Positions 27,558 to 36,067 of a stretch of DNA of 64,000 bases are shown here, piece by piece. This DNA is from JBBQUP01 sp038212305. GTDB taxonomy: Bacteria; Bacteroidota; Bacteroidia; Bacteroidales; Marinilabiliaceae. The notes beneath the pieces were generated by a model. It was not told the DNA's origin. It searched no databases and was given only the letters and a program-made list of their open reading frames with translations. The number at the start of each line of letters is the position of its first letter. Positions within the stretch are counted from its first letter, which is position 1. Position numbers and translations under genes: made by a program. The stretch lies in contig JBBQUP010000004.1 of the NCBI GenBank assembly GCA_038212305.1, positions 1-64,000 on the forward strand, read 5' to 3'.

Positions 27558-29699
27558 TTATTCGTTGGTATTTAAGATTGAATTAATTTCTTCAGTCAAG
27601 CCTGTTGTTCTATTTTGGATTACTTCAATGTTCCCAAATCTACCTTGACCATTATAGTGGAATTTATACGTTGCTGTAAAACCATTTTTTTTAAACACAT
27701 AAATTTCGTGATACTGCTTATGTTCAATATTACTTACCACAAAACCTTTTCCATCCATTTTTAAAAAAATATTTTCATAAAACTCTTTTAAATAGGAGGT
27801 TTCAAATTCAAAAGAATTTCCAATCACTGATTCATTTATTATTTCTTCGGATAAAATGATAGCCTTGTTTTCAAGTTGTGCTAATGCTGAATAAATTGAT
27901 TCAACAAGGACTGTAGTGTTTGTTTGTTTTTCGATTCTTGTGATTTTATTTTGATTGTTGAAATGTATTTTAAAAACTACATTTTCATTACCTTGTGAGA
28001 ATGTGTAATGCTCCAAATAACTTGTATGTCTGATTGTGTTAATTTTCAAATTCGCATCTTTTAGAATGTCGTTTACTGCAAGAAATATATTTCTTAAAAA
28101 TGGAGTTTCGCTTGGAAGGTCAAATGGTACTTCCATTTCTAATATTTCATCTCTTAAAATAAGTATGTCTTGTCGGGGTACAATGTTTTCAATCCTTGGC
28201 GGTTGAAGATTACTTCCAATTTTAAAATGTGGTTCATCAATTGAAAACAGATTTTCTTTCGCCCTTGTAATTCCAGTGTAAAGCCAACGGAAATAACTTG
28301 AATTGAAATAACCCATAGACGTTTTGCAATTTAGAAAAGTATTTTTCCATTCTCCGCCTTGTGCTTTATGACAAGTTACTGCATAACCAAATTTTATCCT
28401 TAAAGCATTGAAGTAAGGGTCTGCTCTCAAAGCATCTTTAAATTCTTTTGTACCTGCTTTCAAGGTGCTGTTACGGATTTTAAAATCAATGTAAATAGCT
28501 TTCAGCTCGTCTGAGCTTAAATCACGATTATGAGAGTAGAGTAGATTCTCAATTATCTTACATTCGATATCTTGCTTGTTTTGTTCTTCATCCGTAAAAG
28601 CTATTATTACGTTGCGAAAAGTCAAATGAACATCAATTTCAACTAGCTTTCCAACTCTGTTTTTTCTTTTCAATTTAATTACTCTGCTGTCATCTACTGC
28701 TGATACTTGTTTTACAAAGCCAAAATCACCATTAAGCAATTCCATTTTCTGATGATTATAATTGTTGCTTACTAAAATCACTTTGTCACCAACTGTAAGA
28801 AATTGCTGATTCGGGAAAAAGTAGTTTCTAACAAAGTCGTTATACTCTTTTACAGATGAGTTGGAATGAGCAACAATTATAGTTTCATCATCAATGCTGT
28901 TGTTACAGGCTTGCAAATATTTTGAAAGAAGTTCTTCGTGTTTCGTTTTGTTTATATCTTTGAAATTTGTTTCAATATCAAGTTGATTGAAAAGATTTGC
29001 TTTTAATGATTCTCGTATTTTGGTTGCGTTATGAAGGATTCCGCTGTCTGCTTTTTGTCTTACGACTTCTGTAAGCTCAAACTCTTTTAATTCAATACTA
29101 CAATTATCCTTTAAATATTTTCCGTCTAATGCTGGTGAAAAATTCATATTGACTGGCGGTAACTGTGCATTGTCACCAATGAAAATTATTTTTTTGTTAT
29201 GGTCGTTGTTATCAAAGTTGATATAACTGATTAAATCATTCAAAAGGTAACCCGTACCAAACCTAAAGAATTCTCCTTCGGAATAAACATTTGAGAGCAT
29301 TGACGATTCATCAATAATGTAAACTGTGTTTGCAGGGTCTTCATTGTTCTTTAGGTCGTAATAGAATTTATAAGTTTCTGTTCCGTCCTCTTCTTTTACT
29401 TTAAATTCTTTCAAATCTTTGCTTGAATAAATTGACTTGTGAATGGTGTATGCCTTGTGCTTTGTCTTTTGAGAAATTACTTTAGCTGCTCTCCCTGTCG
29501 GTGCAGAAATCCTGAAACTCCTTTTGTTTTCAGAAAGAAAGTCTGTGAGTCCTTTCATCATAAAGGTTTTTCCAGTTCCTGCATAACCTTTTAGTAAAAA
29601 ACAGGCTGAGTTGTCAGCAAGAAATTTCTCCAACTCGTCAATAAGTGTTGTTTGTCCTAGCGTTAGGTCGTATGCAGAAAAAGACTCCTTCAGATTCAT
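27558..29699 (-). CDS. RecD/Pif1-like superfamily 1 DNA helicase with duplicated C-terminal domain
   Basis: 713 residues from ATG 29699; the open frame extends ten codons upstream only through a TTG. Walker A is GYAGTGKT at about residues 38-45, motif Ia APTGRAAK follows, and Walker B is VYIIDESSM. The C-terminal helicase lobe contains YAVTCHKAQGGEW and LYTGITRAKE, the UvrD_C_2 pattern of RecD2/Pif1-like enzymes. Beyond the helicase, two copies of a small domain follow at about residues 553-612 and 653-713, each with I-x-H-x-x-Y-x-E-x-Y-x-F, (Y/F)K(I/F)H(F/Y)N and a closing I-x-S-x-L. I know of no name for this domain. It is probably a DNA- or RNA-processing enzyme, possibly for repair or defence. 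Confidence 0.8.
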   Translation of the reverse strand: MNLKESFSAYDLTLGQTTLIDELEKFLADNSACFLLKGYAGTGKTFMMKGLTDFLSENKRSFRISAPTGRAAKVISQKTKHKAYTIHKSIYSSKDLKEFKVKEEDGTETYKFYYDLKNNEDPANTVYIIDESSMLSNVYSEGEFFRFGTGYLLNDLISYINFDNNDHNKKIIFIGDNAQLPPVNMNFSPALDGKYLKDNCSIELKEFELTEVVRQKADSGILHNATKIRESLKANLFNQLDIETNFKDINKTKHEELLSKYLQACNNSIDDETIIVAHSNSSVKEYNDFVRNYFFPNQQFLTVGDKVILVSNNYNHQKMELLNGDFGFVKQVSAVDDSRVIKLKRKNRVGKLVEIDVHLTFRNVIIAFTDEEQNKQDIECKIIENLLYSHNRDLSSDELKAIYIDFKIRNSTLKAGTKEFKDALRADPYFNALRIKFGYAVTCHKAQGGEWKNTFLNCKTSMGYFNSSYFRWLYTGITRAKENLFSIDEPHFKIGSNLQPPRIENIVPRQDILILRDEILEMEVPFDLPSETPFLRNIFLAVNDILKDANLKINTIRHTSYLEHYTFSQGNENVVFKIHFNNQNKITRIEKQTNTTVLVESIYSALAQLENKAIILSEEIINESVIGNSFEFETSYLKEFYENIFLKMDGKGFVVSNIEHKQYHEIYVFKKNGFTATYKFHYNGQGRFGNIEVIQNRTTGLTEEINSILNTNE

Positions 29700-30360
29700 A
29701 TTATTAGTTGTGCGGTTGGGAAAAAACAAATGTGGTGCAACAGTGTGTCGGCTTGTGGGTGGCGTTGCACCTCTTTTGTTTTTTTGAAGCGTTAGTTTTA
29801 TTTTTCATTTGTCTATCCGTTTAATATTAGCACTGTAGGTCGTAATAGGGTGAGGCATAACTTACTTATACATTCATATTTATTCAGCATATTTATTGCA
29901 TTAGAGAGATACGCGCAGTTTTTTTGAGCTTTATAAATATTTAAGACAATGAAGATATCAAAAAGAACTAAAGTAAAATAATGTAAATATTATTTTAGCA
30001 TAAAACTTATTAACAAATTGAAGCAGCTTAATACACTAGACTTTAAAAACATACAATAACCGCGAATCAATCATAATTACTAAAACCACCATTGATAGAA
30101 CTAATATTGCGTTTTAAGTTAAAGACACCAATGCCTTCTCGAAAGAGATTGTTGTATGTGTTACCTTTTATGGTGGGGATGATGATGTTGTTACGGCTTT
30201 AAACAATACTAATATGACCGTTATTTACACCTTTTTTGAGGATTAAAATTGAGCCGGGCTTTATAAGGTTTATATTTTTCTGATAATTGGATGGTGGGCG
30301 TTTCTGAAACAATGTGCTGTTTTAGTGAGTGTGTAAGTACTGTCCAGCAGTAAATTCCTA
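29700..30360. other. Intergenic region upstream of the helicase operon
   Basis: AT-rich and without a convincing gene. Short open patches exist around 30110-30245 (SKEIVVCVTFYGGDDDVV) but have no start and no known family. The helicase promoter must lie within the first part. Confidence 0.4.
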
Positions 30361-30362
30361 AC

Positions 30363-30404
30363 ACAAAAAAAGAGTCACCAAGATTAATCGATGACTCTTT
30401 TTTG
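30363..30404 (-). terminator. Terminator of the tRNA-Pro gene
   Basis: The minus strand reads AAAAAAGAGTCA, a 15-base loop and TGACTCTTTTTTT, directly after the discriminator base of the tRNA. Confidence 0.85.
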
Positions 30405-30479
30405 TCGGGGTACCAGGATTCGAACCTGGGACCCCCTGGTCCCAAACCAGGTGCGCTAGCCGGGCTGCGCTACACCCCG
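30405..30479 (-). tRNA. tRNA-Pro (TGG anticodon)
   Basis: A complete cloverleaf: acceptor CGGGGTG/TACCCCG, D stem GCGC, anticodon arm CCTGG-TTTGGGA-CCAGG with anticodon TGG, T arm CCAGG-TTCGAAT-CCTGG. CCA is not encoded. The gene closes the accessory stretch 24.7-30.4 kb and is of a class often used as an integration site, though no attachment-site duplication was found. Confidence 0.97.
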
Positions 30480-31022
30480 ATGACTGTTCGTTTTAACAGC
30501 GTGACAAAAGTATACAAAAATTGCTTTGCTCAAAATAAAATCGCTACTTTTTTCTAACTTTTTTTCGCTTGCAAATTCACTGATCTGATTTTCAATTATT
30601 CACAAAAATAATGATACTGGAAAATCAATAAAATAAAGACAAAAACAAGTATCCTATTTTAGTATCAAGTCACAAGATTTAAGACACAAGACTAAGATTA
30701 AGATTAAGATAAAAGCATGAATACTAAATCTTTAAATATTGATACTTACATCTTAATACTAAAAAAAGACAAAATGCTGATTTATTGGACTTATCAAAGT
30801 CACTTGATTTTATCAATCATTATCCTGTGTGTTTAAAACTTAATAATGGCTAGTTTCATATATTCATGTAAATAACCATTCGTACATCCTTTAATTTATA
30901 AGTTAACCAAAGATTTTTATAATTTTGCACTTTCAATCTGTGCTACCAAATTGTTATTTCAATATTATTGAATAATGTTAAAGATTTAATAATGGCTTAA
31001 AGCAAACAACTCAATACTAATT
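30480..31022. other. Intergenic region with purine-rich short repeats
   Basis: No gene. Around 30668-30715 the plus strand has repeated AAGA units (CACAAGATTTAAGACACAAGACTAAGATTAAG, in short pieces) of a low-complexity kind. A -7-like box TAATTTTG at 30920-30927 could start a purK message with a leader of about 90 bases. Confidence 0.45.
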
Positions 31023-32189
31023 ATGAACAAATTAACTCCTCAAGCCTATTCAAGTCACTTAAAAGTCGGTATTTTGGGTGGCGGCCAATTAGGTAAGATG
31101 CTTTGCCAAGCTGCCTCAGAATGGGATTTATCTATATCCATACTCGACCCAGCGGAAGATTGTCCCGCTCGTTTTTCTTGTAGTTATTTTCAACAAGGTA
31201 GTTTTCAGGATTATGAAACAGTAATGGAGTTTGCCCAAAATGTCGATATTCTCACTATTGAAACAGAGCATGTTAACATTCAGGCTTTGCTCGATCTTCA
31301 AAAACAAGGCCTCACCATTCATCCCGATCCAAAAAAATTAAGAATAATCCAAGACAAAGGTCTTCAGCGCGAGTTTTACCATAAACACAAGCTTCCAACC
31401 ATTTCATCGGTGTTATACAATGGTAAAGATGAGATGATGAATGGCGTTAAAAATGGCGATATTACATTTCCTTTTGTACAAAAAATCACCAAAGGTGGGT
31501 ACGATGGAAGAGGTGTTATTAATATTTTTTCGGAGGATGATTTAATTAAGCTAATGGATCAGACTAGTTTGGTTGAAGAGTTGGTGCAAATTAAAAAGGA
31601 GATAGCAGTAGTTGTTGCCCGCAATCACAAGGGACAAACCGAAAGCTATCCTCCGGTAGAGATGGTTTTTCATGCTCAAGCCAACATGCTCGATTATTTA
31701 TTAAGTCCCGCGGATATTAGTGATGAAATAAGTACACTTGCTATCAACATGGCAAAGGACACCATCAATGCTTTCGAAATCCAAGGCTTATTAGCAGTGG
31801 AGTTTTTCATTGACATGGATGATCGGCTTATTATCAACGAAGTAGCTCCGAGGCCGCACAACAGTGGCCATCATACCATCGAAAGCTCCTTAACATCACA
31901 ATATCAGCAACATTTACGAGGAATACTTAACTTGCCACTTGGTAGCACATTTCAAATGATTAATGCAGCTATGGTAAATATGGTTGGTGAACCTGGCTAT
32001 AATGGCACTCCGCTTTACCAAGGATTCGATGAGGCTTTGTCCATTGATGGAGTACACTTGCATGTTTATGGCAAAACCAGTACTCAACCATTTCGAAAAA
32101 TGGGACACATCACCATTGTTGATCCTGATATTCAATCGCTAAAAGAAAAAGCTCATAAAGTGCGTAACATAATTAAAGTAATCGCTTAA
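31023..32189 (+). CDS. purK: N5-carboxyaminoimidazole ribonucleotide synthase
   Basis: 388 residues, ATP-grasp fold. The N-terminal block VGILGGGQLGKMLCQAA and the ATP-grasp signatures (FVQKITKGGYDGRGV; FFIDMDDRLIINEVAPRPHNSGHHTIE) are intact. It converts AIR, bicarbonate and ATP to N5-CAIR in purine synthesis. purE follows after 10 bases and performs the next step, so the two form an operon. Confidence 0.96.
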   Translation: MNKLTPQAYSSHLKVGILGGGQLGKMLCQAASEWDLSISILDPAEDCPARFSCSYFQQGSFQDYETVMEFAQNVDILTIETEHVNIQALLDLQKQGLTIHPDPKKLRIIQDKGLQREFYHKHKLPTISSVLYNGKDEMMNGVKNGDITFPFVQKITKGGYDGRGVINIFSEDDLIKLMDQTSLVEELVQIKKEIAVVVARNHKGQTESYPPVEMVFHAQANMLDYLLSPADISDEISTLAINMAKDTINAFEIQGLLAVEFFIDMDDRLIINEVAPRPHNSGHHTIESSLTSQYQQHLRGILNLPLGSTFQMINAAMVNMVGEPGYNGTPLYQGFDEALSIDGVHLHVYGKTSTQPFRKMGHITIVDPDIQSLKEKAHKVRNIIKVIA

Positions 32190-32199
32190 TAAGATATAC

Positions 32200-32721
32200 A
32201 TGGCAACAACAAAAAATCCATTGGTAGGAATCATCATGGGATCTGATTCAGATCTTCCAATTATGAAAGAGGCAACCCTATTTTTGAATGAATTGGGTAT
32301 TGAAACCGAAACAACCATCGTATCGGCTCATCGCACCCCTGATCGACTTTTTGAATATGCTAAAAATGCCCATTTGCGAGGCATTAAAGTAATTATTGCT
32401 GGTGCTGGTGGCGCTGCGCATCTCCCAGGAATGGTTGCAGCCATTTCGCCGCTTCCGGTTATTGGAGTGCCAGTTAAATCATCTAATTCAATTGATGGTA
32501 TCGATTCACTTTACTCTATTGTACAAATGCCATCAGGAGTTCCGGTTGCAACGGTGGCCATAAACGGGGCTAAAAATGCGGGGATTTTGGCAGCTCAAAT
32601 ATTAGCCACTTCAAATACTGATTTTTTTAATAAAATTGTAGCTTTTAAAACATCACTGAAAGAAAGTGTTGAACAAAAAGCTAAAGAGATAGATCAATCC
32701 GAGAGGTTGGGGAGTAAATAG
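32200..32721 (+). CDS. purE: N5-CAIR mutase
   Basis: 173 residues, class I PurE length. The N-terminal GIIMGSDSDLPIMKEA and the active-site stretches SAHRTPDR and AGAGGAAHLPGM are present. It converts N5-CAIR to CAIR. The transcript is closed by the 23-bp hairpin at 32787. Confidence 0.97.
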   Translation: MATTKNPLVGIIMGSDSDLPIMKEATLFLNELGIETETTIVSAHRTPDRLFEYAKNAHLRGIKVIIAGAGGAAHLPGMVAAISPLPVIGVPVKSSNSIDGIDSLYSIVQMPSGVPVATVAINGAKNAGILAAQILATSNTDFFNKIVAFKTSLKESVEQKAKEIDQSERLGSK

Positions 32722-32786
32722 AAAATTGTATCTAGCCACTTGTCATAGCGGAATATTATTCAAAACGCAGGTATTTAGTATTTAAA

Positions 32787-32833
32787 CCACAAAACAAAAG
32801 AGGAGAACTTTTCAGTTCTCCTCTTTTGTTTTG

Positions 32834-32836
<3 letters not shown>
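32787..32836. terminator. Bidirectional terminator with perfect 23-bp stem
   Basis: Bases 32787-32809 and 32814-32836 are exact inverse complements around a four-base loop TTTC. On the plus strand it ends purKE; on the minus strand it lies just after tRNA-Phe. The outermost bases of the stem overlap the 3' end of the tRNA gene. Confidence 0.85.
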
Positions 32837-32906
<70 letters not shown>

Positions 32907-32952
32907 TTGCATTTTGAGTTGTGTAAAATCACTATTATTCTTGACTTTTTGG

Positions 32953-33025
<73 letters not shown>

Positions 33026-33135
33026 TTTCCTCAAATGCGGTGCAAATATACTGAAAGATTTATTACATCAAAATCTTTTTTAAGTGATGACAGGTATTTT
33101 TTTAAGCAGTTGTGCGTAATTCGCCTGATGTTTAG

Positions 33136-33143
33136 TATTTTTG
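33136..33143 (+). promoter_or_regulatory. Candidate -7 box of the M16 peptidase gene
   Basis: TATTTTTG matches TAnnTTTG and stands 15 bases before the preferred ATG. A TTG at 33110-33112 could be the -33 element (spacing 23, slightly long). A very short leader is implied. Confidence 0.35.
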
Positions 33144-33158
33144 CTGTCAATAAATTTT

Positions 33159-34379
33159 ATGGATTACAATACACACACTCTTCCAAATGGCATTCGCCTC
33201 ATTCATTCATATGTTCCATCGCAGGTTGGATATTGCGGATTAATGATAAATACTGGATCTCGCGATGAGCTAGAGAGCGAACATGGCATGGCTCATTTTA
33301 TTGAGCATGTTATTTTTAAAGGTACCAAAAAACGCAAAGCCTTTCATATTCTTAGTCGATTGGATGATGTTGGAGGTGAGCTTAATGCATACACAACCAA
33401 AGAAGAAACATGCATTTACGGATCGTTTTTAAGTCAGGATTTTGAGCGAGCAATTGAGCTAATTCACGATATAACCTTTAACTCTGTATTTCCAGCAAAG
33501 GAGATGGAGAAAGAGGTTGAGGTGATTATCGACGAGATTAACTCTTATAAGGATAGTCCAGCTGAACTAATTTACGACGATTTTGAAGCCATGCTCTATA
33601 AAAACGATCCTATGGGACGCGATATATTAGGCACTCCAGAATCGATCAAATGTTTCACAAAAGCAGATGTTGAGAAGTTTATTCTCAATAATTACCATAC
33701 CGATCAAATGGTTATCTCGGTAGTTGGACAATTTTCGTTTAAACGCTTTTGTTTGCTAGCCGAGAAGTATTATGGATCCATTAAACCAAGCTATCGAACC
33801 ATTGTGCGTCCTATTGTTGCGAAGAACATTCCTGAAACCAAAGAAGTTGTCAAAGATACGTATCAAAGCCATGTTATAATTGGAAATGTGGCTTATGACT
33901 TAAATAGCGACAAGCGAATTGGGCTTCATTTGATGAATAATATCCTTGGTGGGCCAGGTTCTAATTCGCGATTAAACATGTCGTTGCGCGAGAAAAATGG
34001 AATTGCATATAATGTTGAGTCATCGTACAATCCCTATTTTAATACAGGTGTGTTTAGCATCTATTTTGGCACCGATGTGGAAAACCTAAATCGCAGTATG
34101 CGAATTATTGAACGTGAACTAAACCTGCTGAAAACAAAAAAACTGGGATCGTTGCAGTTGCATAAAGCACAGCGTCAATTGAAAGGACAAATGACTATTT
34201 CGGCCGAGAATAAAGAAAATCTTATGATTTCGTTGGGGAAGAGCTTTTTGCTATACAATAAGGTAGATTCGCTTGAGAGTGTTTATGAGAAAATTTCGAG
34301 CATTACTTCCAGCGATTTAATGGATATTGCCAACGAAATTTTGGATAAAAGTCAATTGTCAACACTCATTTATAAGTAA
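33159..34379 (+). CDS. M16-family zinc peptidase
   Basis: 406 residues from ATG 33159; an upstream TTG would add six codons but lies over the promoter box. The inverted zinc site HFIEH is near residue 44, with the downstream Glu in the EEEKEVEVIIDEI-like segment (KEMEKEVEVIIDEINSY). The second, inactive half continues to the end (the R/Y pair region is around GGPGSNSRLNMSLREKNGIAY). Related to processing peptidases and PqqF. Subcellular site is probably cytoplasmic, as no signal is present. The O-methyltransferase gene starts directly after the stop, with no gap. Confidence 0.92.
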   Translation: MDYNTHTLPNGIRLIHSYVPSQVGYCGLMINTGSRDELESEHGMAHFIEHVIFKGTKKRKAFHILSRLDDVGGELNAYTTKEETCIYGSFLSQDFERAIELIHDITFNSVFPAKEMEKEVEVIIDEINSYKDSPAELIYDDFEAMLYKNDPMGRDILGTPESIKCFTKADVEKFILNNYHTDQMVISVVGQFSFKRFCLLAEKYYGSIKPSYRTIVRPIVAKNIPETKEVVKDTYQSHVIIGNVAYDLNSDKRIGLHLMNNILGGPGSNSRLNMSLREKNGIAYNVESSYNPYFNTGVFSIYFGTDVENLNRSMRIIERELNLLKTKKLGSLQLHKAQRQLKGQMTISAENKENLMISLGKSFLLYNKVDSLESVYEKISSITSSDLMDIANEILDKSQLSTLIYK

Positions 34380-35021
34380 ATGAACGATTTAGGTAAAGAG
34401 CTAGAGGCTTATGTAATGGATTTTAGCACTCCAGAAGCTGTGTTATTGACTGAGTTAACACGGCAAACTCATCTGAAAATTTTGCAATCTCGTATGCTTA
34501 GTGGCCATATACAAGGACAACTTCTCGCTTTTATTGTTGCCTTGTTAAAGCCAAATCGAATACTCGAAATTGGTACTTATACCGGATATTCGGCTCTTTG
34601 TATGGCTTCTGCATTGGTTAGGGATAGTGGTATTGATACAATTGAAATAAACGATGAACTTGAGCCATTCATTCGATCTTTTATTGATAAAAGCGAATTT
34701 GGAAATCGCATTCATCTTCATTTTGGTGATGCGCTGGAGATAATTCCATCATTGAATCATTCATACGATCTTGTTTTTATGGATGGCGATAAGCGTGAAT
34801 ATGTGCAGTATTACGAGTTGATAATTAATCGATTAAACAAAGGCGGCGTGATTTTGGCTGATAATGTTTTATGGAGCGGAAAAGTTGTAGAACCTCTGGA
34901 TTCGAATGACAATTATACCAAAGGCATTTTAGAGTTTAATACACTGATTCTTAACGATTCTCGTGTCGAAAATTTTATTCTTCCGCTTCGCGACGGCATC
35001 AATATCATTCGTAAATTATAA
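34380..35021 (+). CDS. SAM-dependent O-methyltransferase (family 3)
   Basis: 213 residues. The SAM motif I is ILEIGTYTGYSALCMA, the metal/substrate region is LVFMDGDKREYVQYYE, and GGVILADNVLWSGKVVEP completes the catechol-type O-methyltransferase pattern. The substrate is unknown. ATG abuts the TAA of the M16 gene, so translation is probably coupled. Confidence 0.9.
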   Translation: MNDLGKELEAYVMDFSTPEAVLLTELTRQTHLKILQSRMLSGHIQGQLLAFIVALLKPNRILEIGTYTGYSALCMASALVRDSGIDTIEINDELEPFIRSFIDKSEFGNRIHLHFGDALEIIPSLNHSYDLVFMDGDKREYVQYYELIINRLNKGGVILADNVLWSGKVVEPLDSNDNYTKGILEFNTLILNDSRVENFILPLRDGINIIRKL

Positions 35022-35091
35022 GCTATATTAAACAATCTTATATTAATACTGTTTATTGGTTATCATGATGGATAGATATTTTTTTCTCATC

Positions 35092-35152
35092 TGTCCATCT
35101 TTCATCTTTCATCTTTCAATCTTCTTATCTAATCATCTAATCATCATTTTTT
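35092..35152. repeat. Short ATCTTTC / AATCATC tandem units
   Basis: Directly upstream of the flavodoxin start the plus strand has three ATCTTTC-type units (CATCTTTCATCTTTCATC, then CAATC), followed by TCTAATCATCTAATCATC. The composition resembles the tail of the dispersed repeat at 36890, so this may be a degenerate copy. Confidence 0.4.
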
Positions 35153-35155
35153 ATA

Positions 35156-35662
35156 ATGGACAAAATAGTTATTGTTTACGGCTCTTCGGTCGGGAATACC
35201 CGATTTGTTGCCGAACGTGCTTCACAAATCTTACCCGATGCATTACTATTACCAATTAAGGAGTTTACGCCCGAAATCCTTAAATCATATACATTCTTAA
35301 TTATTGGAACCTCAACATGGGGTGTTGGTCAGTTTCAGGATGATTATGAAAACTTCGTAGCACGAATTCATGAATTTGATTTCACAGAAAAAACGGTTGC
35401 TTTGTTTGGAGTAGGCGATCAGTATAATTATCCCGACACTTATTGCGATGGAATGGGGAAGCTTTATGAGGTTTTGAAAAGCGCAGGAGCAAAATTGGTG
35501 GGCAAATGGTCGTCGGATGATTATAATTTTAGTCAATCCAAAGCCTTAAATGACGATGGTTTTTTTGTTGGATTGGCTTTGGATGAGGATAATGAACCCG
35601 ATTTAACACCTTACCGCTTGAAGAAATGGCTTAAAAGTATTGGTATTCAGCTTACTGAGTAA
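35156..35662 (+). CDS. fldA: Flavodoxin
   Basis: 168 residues. The FMN phosphate loop is IVYGSSVGNTRFVAE, the 50s loop is GTSTWGVGQFQDDYENF, and the 90s loop is FGVGDQYNYPDTYCDGMG. Long-chain flavodoxin length. It carries electrons in place of ferredoxin. Its 3' end overlaps the convergent small gene by 11 bases. Confidence 0.95.
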   Translation: MDKIVIVYGSSVGNTRFVAERASQILPDALLLPIKEFTPEILKSYTFLIIGTSTWGVGQFQDDYENFVARIHEFDFTEKTVALFGVGDQYNYPDTYCDGMGKLYEVLKSAGAKLVGKWSSDDYNFSQSKALNDDGFFVGLALDEDNEPDLTPYRLKKWLKSIGIQLTE

Positions 35663-35924
35663 TTCGCAACTTATCTAAATCTTGTTTATCGAAAAGTGTT
35701 GGATAGTCATTTAAAAACTGATCCATGACAAAACGCATAACGGTTTCGCGCATGAATTTAGCTTTGTTAGGAACTTTGTATTTTTTGCAATAAACATCAA
35801 TTGCATCTAACTCTTTATCGTTTAAAGAGAATACTGCACGATGATTACGCTTGAGAACACTTTTGCGTTTCAGGTAATCAATGGCTTTTACCGCACCTTT
35901 TTTTGTTGATTTTAGTTTGGTCAT
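35652..35924 (-). CDS. Small basic conserved-type protein, unknown function
   Basis: 90 residues from ATG 35924 (MTKLKSTKKGAVKAIDYL); an in-frame TTG eight codons upstream is less likely. Very basic N-terminus, then a helical part (SLNDKELDAIDVYCKKYKV, AKFMRETVMRFVMDQFL) that recalls ribbon-helix-helix proteins such as mobilisation or antitoxin regulators. No toxin partner adjoins. It is convergent with the flavodoxin gene, with an 11-base tail overlap. Confidence 0.55.
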   Translation of the reverse strand: MTKLKSTKKGAVKAIDYLKRKSVLKRNHRAVFSLNDKELDAIDVYCKKYKVPNKAKFMRETVMRFVMDQFLNDYPTLFDKQDLDKLRITQ

Positions 35925-36033
35925 TGCGTCAAAATTACTAAAATCCAATCATAGTTATAACTCTCAGATAAAAAAGTAATTAAGAAATTGCTGTTAATAA
36001 CTTTGGTTGTCGTTATTATCGGTCTTTAATTTG

Positions 36034-36041
36034 TAATTTTG
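36034..36041 (+). promoter_or_regulatory. Candidate -7 box of the MOSC gene
   Basis: TAATTTTG fits TAnnTTTG, 26 bases before the GTG start. TTTG and TTG elements lie at 36002-36009, a little far for a standard -33 box. Confidence 0.35.
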
Positions 36042-36067
36042 CATCTAATTTTAATAGTTTATTAACC

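Noticed and set aside
30221..30445. Open frame overlapping tRNA-Pro
   Set aside because: Its first residues are translated tRNA sequence; the rest is intergenic.
33141..33158. TTG start for the M16 peptidase
   Set aside because: It overlaps the candidate -7 box and adds six codons without family support; ATG 33159 fits the family start.
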